DNA of 64,000 bases from assembly GCF_003605405.2 (NCBI RefSeq), contig NZ_QYTW02000003.1, positions 62,001 through 126,000 on the forward strand, given 5' to 3'. Both the position numbers and the translations under genes were made by a program. This document shows positions 27,147-34,855 of the stretch, piece after piece; the first letter of the stretch is position 1; each line of letters begins with the position of its first letter. Under the pieces are notes generated by a model. That model was not told where the DNA came from. It was given only the letters and a program-made list of their open reading frames with translations, and did not search any database. The stretch comes from Siminovitchia terrae. GTDB taxonomy: Bacteria; Bacillota; Bacilli; Bacillales; Bacillaceae_C.

Positions 27147-29101
27147 CAGAATCCCTCCTCTCGTACCTGTACACCAAACACCCCTGCCATTTCCTGTTTT
27201 AAAAAAGGTTCGAATGTAAGATCATAAACTAATAACCGTTTGTTGTTTTGGTTCAAGACCTGAATGGAAGATTGCAATAGCTCAGATTGCGACAATTCAT
27301 TAGAAGAAGGGATATCGAGTTTGCTTTCCATTTTTTTAAGAAAAACCGCTGACTCCATCTCTTTCCTCATGATGGAATTCTCCTGGCTTTGAGAATCCAA
27401 AAGCGCTTGTTTCAGTGCATTTTGCAAGGCTAATGTCGTATTTAAACCTACACTTGAATACCAACGGCCATTCGTTCTTACGCCTATCACGGGAAAGCCT
27501 GATATATCCTCTTTCAAGCCAATTGTTGGGGAACCGTTCAAGGTAGTCAGGGCATTTAAATAAAATCTGCATGACCTATCTTTTATTGATCCTATTTGCA
27601 TATGAAATATCGTATCCCGTTGATCACTTTTTCTTTTTCTCAATTCTTCATTTAAATAAACTTGCAGCCCTCGACAAACTGCCTCTTCGATTGTTTCTCC
27701 TGCTCCGATACCTATAAATCCCTCGGTTATGTTCACGCTAACCTGATCATTCTGTTTTTTGAATTCCAACGAATCGATCATTTGTGAAACATACATTTCA
27801 ATCCCTGTTAGGCCCGCATCTCTTTTTGCTTCTTCATGTGTTAGGCCGGCACAGACAACTTCTGACAGGAGCTCGGCCGGTCCCTCAGACATTGGATTAA
27901 CCGCTTGAACAGAGCACTGTGCAAGTGGAAGCTGTGACAGACTTCGTTCCTCCCATGTATGGAAAATGCCAGTCTTTTCGGAAGTTAATCGACTGAAATG
28001 TTCCAAAAGGTTAAGCGTCGGGTTATCTCTGACCGGTTCCTGTTTGAGCCTTACATCAAGATCTTCAACAAGTTTGGGCGTTAAACCTCTAGATGTAACC
28101 AACGGATGTGTGATGAATGATAACCAATCACCTTCCAGCGTATCAAGATCAAGCAGGTAAATTTGATTACTCTGGTTTGAATCCCCAATTCCTGTAACAT
28201 GCTTGAAAAGCTCAAATACAGTGACATTCGCAAGAATTGATCCCGGTGTTGAAGAGAATAGCGGCGGCCGCTGTTCTGTCTGCAATGCAGATCGGTGGAT
28301 TCGGCTCCATGCGGACTCCCAGCACCCTTCCGATTCCGGATGAAATAATGGACCAGAGAGCCCCACTTGCTGTATGCATATAGCGGGGATAAATGACTTA
28401 CTTTCCTCTTTGCAAACTTGGTTAAGCGCCCTTAGTTCATTTACATTTCCATCCTGCGAAACGTACATAATCCAATCATAGGGCTGCACAGCCTCTTTCC
28501 AGAAGCTCCTTCCCGCCTCTTTTTGAAATTGCACCTCCGCTAACTCTACATCGGAATCCGTCTTGCTGGCATTCTGCACTAGTTCGTTCAACCGCAACCG
28601 ACTTGTAGGAATGGAATCTGTTACCAAGACATTTATTTTAGGCAGCCCTGATTCGAATAACGCTGAAACCAATGAAACTAGCAAGGGGCCCGAGCCAACA
28701 GCCAGAACTTTAGCTTGACGGTATTTTTGAAAACGATACGCACCAGATTCCACAAAATTCTCTATAAATTCAATCTGCGAAGCATATTTTTCAAGAACGG
28801 AACTATTTAATTGATGGGGAGTATCTTTGCTTACATCCCGAACAAAGCCATTCTTGTATAGCGTTTCTCCGATCTCATAAACCCTGTTCCGATACGGTAC
28901 TGTTAGTCCTTCTGTCAATTCTCCCAAAGTTTTCTCCCCATCAAACATCGGTATCAACTTCTCAATCCACTGATAAATTGTATTTCCTTCCATCCGAAAT
29001 GAACTTAAATTATTTCGAAAATACACACCACCCTTAGAATCAGGGAGGAAAAATGTATCCCTATTAACCTTTAGACGTGTGGACGAGTTAAGTTTTGACA
29101 T
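27146..29101 (-). CDS. ThiF-like bacteriocin maturation protein (ocin-ThiF family, leader-binding F protein)
   Basis: 651 aa. The N-terminal 100 residues look like the leader-binding RRE-type wing (GGVYFRNNLSSFRMEG, FDGEKTLGELTEGL), followed by an E1/ThiF Rossmann segment KVLAVGSGPLLVSLVSA at 131-147. This is the partner annotated in Bacillus as putative thiazole-containing bacteriocin maturation protein; in heterocycloanthracin systems it binds the precursor leader and presents it to the YcaO enzyme. First gene of the three-gene operon, with an AGGAGGAGCT ribosome site. Confidence 0.88.
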   Translation of the reverse strand: MSKLNSSTRLKVNRDTFFLPDSKGGVYFRNNLSSFRMEGNTIYQWIEKLIPMFDGEKTLGELTEGLTVPYRNRVYEIGETLYKNGFVRDVSKDTPHQLNSSVLEKYASQIEFIENFVESGAYRFQKYRQAKVLAVGSGPLLVSLVSALFESGLPKINVLVTDSIPTSRLRLNELVQNASKTDSDVELAEVQFQKEAGRSFWKEAVQPYDWIMYVSQDGNVNELRALNQVCKEESKSFIPAICIQQVGLSGPLFHPESEGCWESAWSRIHRSALQTEQRPPLFSSTPGSILANVTVFELFKHVTGIGDSNQSNQIYLLDLDTLEGDWLSFITHPLVTSRGLTPKLVEDLDVRLKQEPVRDNPTLNLLEHFSRLTSEKTGIFHTWEERSLSQLPLAQCSVQAVNPMSEGPAELLSEVVCAGLTHEEAKRDAGLTGIEMYVSQMIDSLEFKKQNDQVSVNITEGFIGIGAGETIEEAVCRGLQVYLNEELRKRKSDQRDTIFHMQIGSIKDRSCRFYLNALTTLNGSPTIGLKEDISGFPVIGVRTNGRWYSSVGLNTTLALQNALKQALLDSQSQENSIMRKEMESAVFLKKMESKLDIPSSNELSQSELLQSSIQVLNQNNKRLLVYDLTFEPFLKQEMAGVFGVQVREEGF

Positions 29102-29169
29102 TCAGCTCCTCCTTATTCCTAATCTTTACGAATTGTGCATTATCATTTTATGTACTTTTAGTTGTCCAG

Positions 29170-29660
29170 TATGATAAAGGAAAAGTGGAGGGCGACGATT
29201 AGCGACGTATAGACTGGAGTGACTCCGACGAGATAAAGGAAACACGGGGACAAAGGAGACTTATCGTAGGAAGAGGTGCGAAGGCTGCTAGTCGCTGGAA
29301 CCCGGAGCTGGACAATAAGAAAAGTGGAAGCGCTCGTTTAGCGATATACAAACTGGAGTGCCTCTGACGAGATAGAGAATAAGGAAGTGCGAGAGTGCCT
29401 GCTTATCGGCGACAAGCATAAGGCAAGCGTTGAAGAAGTCGTAGTTTGCCTTCAGAAGCGATTGACTTATGACCTCGAGCCGACAGGCTCAGGACGCTAC
29501 ATCCTGTCGCTTCGCTTGCACTAGCACATCCATTTGCGTCGGCCAGACAACACGGTGACGAAGGCCGCCTCAGACCGGCACATCCTGTGGCTTCGGTGCA
29601 CTAGGACGTCCTGTCCGTCGGAGCCGATGCTGAGCGCTAGAGCTAGACAGGGAGAAATTA
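29170..29660. repeat. GC-rich intergenic repeat region with internal direct repeats
   Basis: A GC-rich island in AT-rich surroundings. Blocks beginning AAAAGTGG and containing TTAGCGA, ACTGGAGTG and GACGAGATA occur near 29180-29250 and again near 29320-29390; a second pair with ACATCCTGT and CTTCG..TGCACTAG lies near 29500 and 29580. It ends in GAGCTAGACAGGGAGAAA. No coding frame is convincing. It resembles the long intergenic repeats common in some Bacillaceae, but I cannot name a family. Confidence 0.5.
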
Positions 29661-29699
29661 TCCACAGTAGTAAAATTTTTAGTTTCCCATACACCCCAG

Positions 29700-29743
29700 A
29701 AAAGAAATGCCTTGCACCAAATCGTGCAGAGGCAATTTCTTTT
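29700..29743 (-). terminator. Long hairpin after the TOMM precursor gene
   Basis: AAAAGAAAT-GCC and GGC-ATTTCTTTT arms with an inner GCAC/GTGC stem form a 44-nt hairpin 28 bp after the precursor stop codon, with a U-rich outer arm. It probably ends the abundant precursor transcript and partly insulates it from the enzyme operon. Confidence 0.65.
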
Positions 29744-29770
29744 CATAAAATAACCATTTTTTCTTTTGAC

Positions 29771-29992
29771 CTAAATAAAGAATCCTCCAAAACAGCCAAA
29801 GCCAAAACCAAAGCAACCAAGGCCAAAACAACCACCACAGCGAAAACCGCCACAACGGAAACAACCGCCACAACGACCACATTGCCTACTGTCAAACTGA
29901 AGCGGAACTTGGCTGTGATAAGTCATAGGAATTAATTCACCAACATGGTAATTACCCATTGCTAATCCCTGTAATTCGTTTTGAAAATGCAT
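29771..29992 (-). CDS. Heterocycloanthracin/sonorensin-family TOMM precursor peptide
   Basis: 73 aa. The leader MHFQNELQGLAMGNYHVGEL is followed at about residue 37 by a core made of Cys, Gly, Phe and Arg: eight cysteines, mostly in Cys-X-X spacing (CGRCGGCFRCGG, then FRCGGC), ending in a Gly/Phe tail. There is no Ser or Thr in the core, so only thiazoles can form. Leader and core fit the heterocycloanthracin/sonorensin precursor family. GGGGAGGT lies 6 nt before the ATG. It is 670 bp upstream of and in the same direction as its three maturation enzymes. Confidence 0.9.
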   Translation of the reverse strand: MHFQNELQGLAMGNYHVGELIPMTYHSQVPLQFDSRQCGRCGGCFRCGGFRCGGCFGLGCFGFGFGCFGGFFI

Positions 29993-30184
29993 TTGTACCT
30001 CCCCTTTCTATTTAATAATCAGGGTAAACCACACCAGACAAGAGAGTTGAATTGAAATAATTTTCGGTTTCCCATTATTAAAAACTTCTACTCTCCTCAA
30101 CAAAATATGTTGGTTTTAGGTTGTTGTTACTGATGTAAGAGCCTATTTCACGTTGTATTATAGAACGTTACAGGAAGTACTTAT

Positions 30185-30375
30185 ATCAAATGCACCTTGG
30201 CGTATCTGCGCCCAGATTTTATCGAGCTCCGCTCGATTAATTTCCTCTGAAATTCTGTGGCATCCGCCGGAGGCTTTAACTTTATTCAGCCGAGGTTTGA
30301 ACCCCCACTGAATGGAATACCAATATGCTTTCATCTCACCACTTACAGAAGTGGGAGAACTTCTGCTGAATGGAG
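30185..30375 (-). repeat. 190-bp structured repeat, copy 7
   Basis: 191 bp with more substitutions than most (GCACC for GCGCC, GATTAA in the stem, GAATGGAG end), so probably an older insertion. Followed by TTAAAA. It lies 16 bp beyond the stop of the nucleotidyltransferase gene. Confidence 0.88.
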
Positions 30376-30391
30376 TTAAAATTGCTCTTTT

Positions 30392-31213
30392 TTAGTTCTG
30401 ATTTTTATACATCTTATTGCAATAATTAAGTATGTAGTTCATACATTGTATGGTGTCATTAATCCTGTGTTTCTTGGAATTATAGTAACGTATATCTAAC
30501 CCTTCTGAAATGCTAATCACTTCTTTAATGATGTTATGCCATATTTCTGGCATATGATTGATTGCATATTTACCTGCTTCTACTTTTGAAATGATCTCAT
30601 GTTCTCTAAGTGTATAGAATTGGCGTAACATCCCGGTAATGGACCACTGTAATTCCTGATCTAAAAATTTATTTGGTAATAGAGGTGCTATTCTTTTGAA
30701 TTTTTTTAAAGTATTCATTCGATTGAACCAATAGGTATTCATATTGGTTAGTACGTAATTAGCCAGATCACTCTCATCAACATCAAAGTGGAATGAGGTA
30801 ATATTAGGACCAATAATACCGATTCCTTTGTTTTTCAGAATCCACCAAGTAATCGGGTTAATCTCATGATTACTCCAACGTACTTTTCCTTCATTTACAT
30901 ATAAACATTTTTTTGTTTCAGTCGGCTTCTTACCTATGTCTTCCCAAAGAAGATAGCATCCGTCCATTCCTGTTTTTTTATATTTATTTTTTAACTCTCG
31001 ATGAGAGTTAGATAATGCTTTTATCTCTGCTTCAGTTAATTGGCGGTTAACAATTGCAATGAAATCAATATCACTAGAGCCATTAATATAAGCATTAAGA
31101 GCAATTGAACCGTGTAAATATAATCCTTCAAGCGTATTAGGAATTCGTTCGTTAAATAACGCAATATAATCCCTTAAAATATTTTGAACTGAGATTGGAA
31201 CTCTTGAATCCAT
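30392..31213 (-). CDS. AadA-like aminoglycoside (spectinomycin/streptomycin) nucleotidyltransferase
   Basis: 273 aa. LYLHGSIALNAYINGSSDIDFIAIV is the GS-x(n)-DxD nucleotidyltransferase motif near residues 32-56, and the C-terminal helical part (NTYWFNRMNTL, QWSITGMLRQFYTLREHEI, SKVEAGKYAINHMPE) fits the DUF4111 domain of ANT(3'')/ANT(9) enzymes. Those enzymes adenylylate spectinomycin or streptomycin. Divergence is considerable, so another small-molecule target is possible. The gene is tightly bracketed by repeat copies 7 and 8, each within about 20 bp. Confidence 0.7.
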   Translation of the reverse strand: MDSRVPISVQNILRDYIALFNERIPNTLEGLYLHGSIALNAYINGSSDIDFIAIVNRQLTEAEIKALSNSHRELKNKYKKTGMDGCYLLWEDIGKKPTETKKCLYVNEGKVRWSNHEINPITWWILKNKGIGIIGPNITSFHFDVDESDLANYVLTNMNTYWFNRMNTLKKFKRIAPLLPNKFLDQELQWSITGMLRQFYTLREHEIISKVEAGKYAINHMPEIWHNIIKEVISISEGLDIRYYNSKKHRINDTIQCMNYILNYCNKMYKNQN

Positions 31214-31230
31214 AAAATAACTCCTATTTA

Positions 31231-31417
31231 ATCAAATGCGCCTTGGCGTATTTGCATCCAGAATTGATTGAGCTCCGCTCGATCAATTTCCTCTGAAAAT
31301 CTGTGGCAACCGCCGGAGGCTTTAACTTTATTCAGCCGGGGTTGAACCCCCACTGAATGGAATAACAATATGCTCATCTCACCACTTACAGAAGTCGGAG
31401 ACTTCTGCTGAATGAAG
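31231..31417 (-). repeat. 190-bp structured repeat, copy 8 (compensatory stem change)
   Basis: 187 bp. The stem reads AATTGATTGAGC / GCTCGATCAATT. Relative to the consensus the T-A pair has become G31266-C31284 and an extra A-T pair is gained, that is, both strands of the stem changed together. Followed by TTAAAT. Confidence 0.9.
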
Positions 31418-31465
31418 TTAAATCCACACCCACTCAAACATAAAAAGAGTGATAAGTTCTTTCTA

Positions 31466-31643
31466 TCAGATTATTTGATTACTCATTTTTAACATTATAA
31501 CGTACCAAACGTTATCTATTTCATCATCACTAATCTCTTTTGACTCTGCTTCTGATTTATTTTTCCCTATTTCAAATTCACATCTTTCCTTTATTATATA
31601 AACGCTAGATGAACTATCAAAGAAATTTTTGTTTGTTATTCAT
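31466..31643 (-). pseudogene. Frameshifted small gene divergent from MerR
   Basis: ATG 31643 (MNNKQK) follows GAGGTGGGG, but the frame stops after eight codons. One base shift gives a long frame reading DSSSSVYIIKERCEFEIGKN and ending DEIDNVWYVIMLKMSNQII. The interval is 178 bp, not a multiple of three, consistent with one indel in a gene of about 58 codons. Family not recognised. Its ribosome site lies in the left arm of the 58-bp palindrome. Confidence 0.45.
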
Positions 31644-31649
31644 TGACCC

Positions 31650-31707
31650 CACCTCATTAATATCTTGACTTTAACGCCAACGTTAATGTCAAGATATTAA
31701 TGAGGTG
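31650..31707. promoter_or_regulatory. 58-bp near-perfect palindrome, presumed MerR operator between divergent genes
   Basis: Arms 31650-31676 and 31681-31707 pair at 26 of 27 positions around CCAA. The arms carry CACCTCATTAATATCTTGAC and its complement, so both divergent genes get the same GAGGTG ribosome site and a mirror-image TTGACT/TTGACA -35-like box. The inner TTAACG/CGTTAA would sit between -35 and -10, where MerR proteins bind. Confidence 0.65.
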
Positions 31708-31713
31708 ATTAGT

Positions 31714-32469
31714 TTGTATACAATTTCAGAAGTAAGCAAAAGATTTAATATTTCGCAGCGTACATTGCGATATTATCATGAAATTAATTTACTTATACCC
31801 AATGTTAATCATAAGACAAACTACAGACATTATGATGACGCTCATTTGATTGATTTACAAATTATTATAAGTTTAAAAAAAATGGGAATGAGTCTCGATC
31901 AAATAAAAGGCATGTTAGAAGGTATTAGATCTAAAAATACAAACCACCGTTTAGAAAATGCCATAAATCTAGAAATCTCAGTTATAGATAAAGAAGTTGC
32001 AAAATTAATGAATAGAAAGAATAAACTATTAAGACTTAAAAATGGAATAGAATTAAATCCTACAATGATTTCTTTTGATATACAAAGACTTTTAGAATAT
32101 ATAACGCATAATGATATAAATAAAGAAAGTACTTTTCCAATTCAAAATTTTAGTGCCGAAGAAATAGAAATATTAAAAGGACTTCCTAATTTAGATGACC
32201 CTACTGCTGTTAATAGAGACATGAAAGAACTCTTACAAATGATTGGTCGCGGTATCTCAAAGTCAAATGATTTACTAGAAAAACAAATATATACAAAATA
32301 CCTTAAGGTCGTACCTCCACTATTTAATTACAACTATAATTTAGAAAAAAAGTATTTCGATGTATTAGAAGAAAGCGCATCAAAAGAGGCTAAAGTTATT
32401 CCCTTTAACCAATCGTTTTTCAATTATGTCAATCAGATACTAGTAAAATTTGATGATAGGAGGCATTAA
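31714..32469 (+). CDS. MerR-family transcriptional regulator
   Basis: About 251 aa. LYTISEVSKRFNISQRTLRYYHEINLLIP is the MerR winged-helix start, followed by a long helix (LENAINLEISVIDKEVAKL) and an unrecognised C-terminal ligand part. TTG 31714 fits AGGTGA at 31703-31708; GTG 31705 overlaps that site. It should bind the palindrome immediately upstream. The next gene begins 3 bp after its stop. Confidence 0.85.
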   Translation: MYTISEVSKRFNISQRTLRYYHEINLLIPNVNHKTNYRHYDDAHLIDLQIIISLKKMGMSLDQIKGMLEGIRSKNTNHRLENAINLEISVIDKEVAKLMNRKNKLLRLKNGIELNPTMISFDIQRLLEYITHNDINKESTFPIQNFSAEEIEILKGLPNLDDPTAVNRDMKELLQMIGRGISKSNDLLEKQIYTKYLKVVPPLFNYNYNLEKKYFDVLEESASKEAKVIPFNQSFFNYVNQILVKFDDRRH

Positions 32470-32471
32470 AA

Positions 32472-32963
32472 ATGCCTATACTAACACTAATAATTATTTG
32501 CGAAATCTTATTCTGGGTGTTTGCAGTTCTTGGCGTTTTCTTCAGATCCATTACCAAAATGCCAAAGCTTGGAGCATTTTTCTTAATCCTCATACCTATA
32601 GACGATTTTCTACTAATTATTTTTAATATTGTATCATTATTAATAGGCGAACCTTTTAATTATAGTCATAGTTTATCTGGACTTTATTTAGGTATAACAT
32701 TAGCGTTTGGCGAAACGATTATTAAATGGGTGGATAATAAAATTAATAAAGTTAAAACAAACAAGAAAAAAGACTACAAATATGAAATGTTTTACTTTAA
32801 AAAATGGGTACTTGCAGTATTCATTTACCTAGTAGTTATGGCTATTTTTTATATTATACTCTACCTCAAAGGCAAACCTTATAATACTTTTGAAGCATTA
32901 CCTGGATTCGCTATTGTTACTGTTATTTGGTATATGACAGGACCTCTATGGGTAAAAAAATAA
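32472..32963 (+). CDS. Integral membrane protein co-transcribed with MerR
   Basis: 163 aa with about four to five membrane helices (LIIICEILFWVFAVLGVF, FFLILIPIDDFLLIIFNI, WVLAVFIYLVVMAIFYIIL, and a final LPGFAIVTVIWYMTGPLW). The ending and the basic cytoplasmic loop (KINKVKTNKKKDYKYE) resemble B. subtilis YmcC-type proteins of unknown function. Start is 3 bp after the MerR stop with AGGAGG in the end of that gene, so translation is coupled. Probably the effector of the MerR switch. Confidence 0.7.
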   Translation: MPILTLIIICEILFWVFAVLGVFFRSITKMPKLGAFFLILIPIDDFLLIIFNIVSLLIGEPFNYSHSLSGLYLGITLAFGETIIKWVDNKINKVKTNKKKDYKYEMFYFKKWVLAVFIYLVVMAIFYIILYLKGKPYNTFEALPGFAIVTVIWYMTGPLWVKK

Positions 32964-33016
32964 AAATAGAGCTTTATATTTTTTCTTAATTATTTCCTCT
33001 TTAAGTTTTAATTGTA

Positions 33017-33118
33017 GCTTTAACTTTATTCAGCCGAGGTTTGAACCCCCGCTGAATGGAATACCAACATACATTCATCTCACCACTTACAGAAGTGGGA
33101 GACTTCTGCTGAATGAAG
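33017..33118 (-). repeat. Partial repeat, right module only (copy 9)
   Basis: Starts at GCTTTAACTTTATTCAGCC, exactly where the internal 16-bp inverted repeat of full copies begins, and ends GCTGAATGAAG followed by TTAAAT. The module with the ATTTGAT end is absent. Confidence 0.85.
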
Positions 33119-33176
33119 TTAAATTATAGCTTAATCCTCATTTTTAATTTATTTGGGTTTATTTAACGCTTACCGT

Positions 33177-33554
33177 TTAAAATATAACACCTGAAAAATT
33201 CCCTTTTAATACTTCTTTTTCATTCTGATTTTCACAAGAAAAGGACGCAGAAATGGCTGTTCTATTGTTTTTTTGCCTTTCGTATTTTTCAATTTTAACT
33301 TCACAAATTATTGTATCTCCCGTAAACACAGGCCTTAAAAACTCAAAATTCATAGTTCGAGCTAGTATGTTATTATCTCCACCTACTTTTGTTGGTAGAG
33401 TTGCCGTCAATAACCCTTGAATTACAAGTCTCCCCTGTTCATCTGGGATAATATGATGATTCCCTTTATCACCTGAAATTTCTGTAAATAATCCAACATC
33501 TCTCACAGAAAAAGTTCGTTCAAACAAAATTATATCTCCTACTTTTAATGACAT
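33177..33554 (-). CDS. MaoC-like hotdog-fold dehydratase
   Basis: 125 aa. FTEISGDKGNHHIIPDEQGRL is the hydratase-2 motif, with the Asp and His of the catalytic pair, and VIQGLL is the following helix. NFEFLRPVFTGDTIICEVKIEKY is the usual second strand block. Single-domain proteins of this type act as (R)-specific enoyl-CoA hydratases or thioesterases. It lies 31 bp downstream of a metallo-hydrolase gene in the same direction. Substrate unknown. Confidence 0.8.
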   Translation of the reverse strand: MSLKVGDIILFERTFSVRDVGLFTEISGDKGNHHIIPDEQGRLVIQGLLTATLPTKVGGDNNILARTMNFEFLRPVFTGDTIICEVKIEKYERQKNNRTAISASFSCENQNEKEVLKGNFSGVIF

Positions 33555-33585
33555 ATAAATCTCTCCTTGAAGGTTTTATACTGTA

Positions 33586-34569
33586 TTATTTGAGAAAATC
33601 TTGAGGTTCCCATTCTATCGGCTTTATGGTCCTATTCATCCATTTCTGTTGCGGTGCTATGTATGGGGTCGTGGCGATTAAAAGATTATTGTGCCAGCTA
33701 GCTGCTCCGGAACGAATCATTTCGTCGAGCAGGATCTGAATAAATTCTTCAGGTTGAAGCTGGAAAGAGTAACGTGCAAAATCTTGGAACCAACCACACT
33801 TTAATAGGTAGTTATCGATTTCTTCTTTTGCCAATCCGTTTTTAATGATTAATGTGAATGCAAAAATCCTCTTACAGGCATGCCATGAAATTTTTTCCGG
33901 CATTTTTAACCACTTTTCAAATCTTTCCCTTGCCGCATCAATAGCAGCCAAAGGATCCTCCATTTGAGGTCCATGTCCTGAATATGCCTGTTGAATCCGA
34001 AGCGTAGACAATCGATCTAAACTTTCAATAGATCGTTGGAGAGATGAGACACCCTCTCGAAAGATATTTAACCATCCGATATCATTCTTGTGAAAAAGAT
34101 CCCCGCAGATTAATATCTCTTCGGTAGGTTCATATAAAGAAAGATGCCCTAACGTATGTCCTGGTGTATGCAAGACTTTCAAGGTTTTACTTCCTGTATT
34201 AATCTCATCGTTATCTGAGAGTTTTGTATCGACTCGATAAGGTTCTACAGGTTGATCTAACCACTCTGCACAACAGGCTTCAGGGTCACAATAATTAATT
34301 AAATCGGCTTCCCATTTATGAGCAGCAATCGTAACACCATAATTTTTTTGAAGTTTGAAATTGCCTCCTACATGATCACTATGATAGTGAGTGTTCACAA
34401 TAAGGTGTAATTCTTCTGGTGATACACCTACCTCTTTAATTAATTGCTCTGTATCTTTCGCATCACTTCCAAAACCAGTATCAATAAGGATCGGGAGTTG
34501 ATCCTTAATAAGGATCATGTTTGCACTTGGAAATTTTCTTTCAAAAAAAATAATACTGGATTTTTTCAT
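33586..34569 (-). CDS. Metallo-beta-lactamase-fold hydrolase
   Basis: 327 aa. NTHYHSDHVGG is the HxHxDH zinc motif at about residues 75-80, followed by HTPGHTLGHLSLY and the Asp of ICGDLFH; YSGHGP gives the last His. The C-terminal 110 residues form a winged-helix-like extension found in glyoxalase II-like or acyl-hydrolase subfamilies. ATG 34569 is chosen because GGAGG lies 8 nt before it, although the frame is open to 34626. Upstream there is a scrap of a second MaoC-like gene. Confidence 0.83.
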   Translation of the reverse strand: MKKSSIIFFERKFPSANMILIKDQLPILIDTGFGSDAKDTEQLIKEVGVSPEELHLIVNTHYHSDHVGGNFKLQKNYGVTIAAHKWEADLINYCDPEACCAEWLDQPVEPYRVDTKLSDNDEINTGSKTLKVLHTPGHTLGHLSLYEPTEEILICGDLFHKNDIGWLNIFREGVSSLQRSIESLDRLSTLRIQQAYSGHGPQMEDPLAAIDAARERFEKWLKMPEKISWHACKRIFAFTLIIKNGLAKEEIDNYLLKCGWFQDFARYSFQLQPEEFIQILLDEMIRSGAASWHNNLLIATTPYIAPQQKWMNRTIKPIEWEPQDFLK

Positions 34570-34627
34570 AAGATATTCCTCCATAAATTCATTGAATAAA
34601 CAATGACGATTCGAACGTTCACTCAAT

Positions 34628-34690
34628 TATATTGTTGATAGAGTCTCCATCAATAACCCTTGAATTACATGTTAATCTGGAGTTATTTGA
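34628..34690 (-). pseudogene. Fragment of a second MaoC-like gene
   Basis: Minus strand encodes VIQGLLMETLSTI, matching VIQGLLTATLPTK of the MaoC-like protein; TCAATAACCCTTGAATTACA is identical at both places. A short relic of duplication. Confidence 0.5.
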
Positions 34691-34819
34691 TGAAGCCTTC
34701 ATTTAGTCTAAAAAAAATGCTCCAGTGGTTTCGATAACATGAAGATAACTCAAGCGTCTGTTCATCATGTACAAACTGCTGTGCCTTCGACGTGTTTTAT
34801 AGCTTCCTCAATATAAACA

Positions 34820-34850
34820 AAACCGGCCTCTTACTGACAGCCGGCTTCAT
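34820..34850 (-). terminator. Terminator of the lipoprotein amidohydrolase
   Basis: CCGGC/GCCGG stem with a 12-nt loop followed on the minus strand by TTTTG; six bases beyond the gene stop. Short stem, moderate confidence. Confidence 0.5.
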
Positions 34851-34855
34851 AAAAG

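Noticed and set aside
29534-29935. Thr/Lys/Ala-rich 133-codon + frame
   Set aside because: It is the antisense shadow of the Gly/Cys-rich precursor core.
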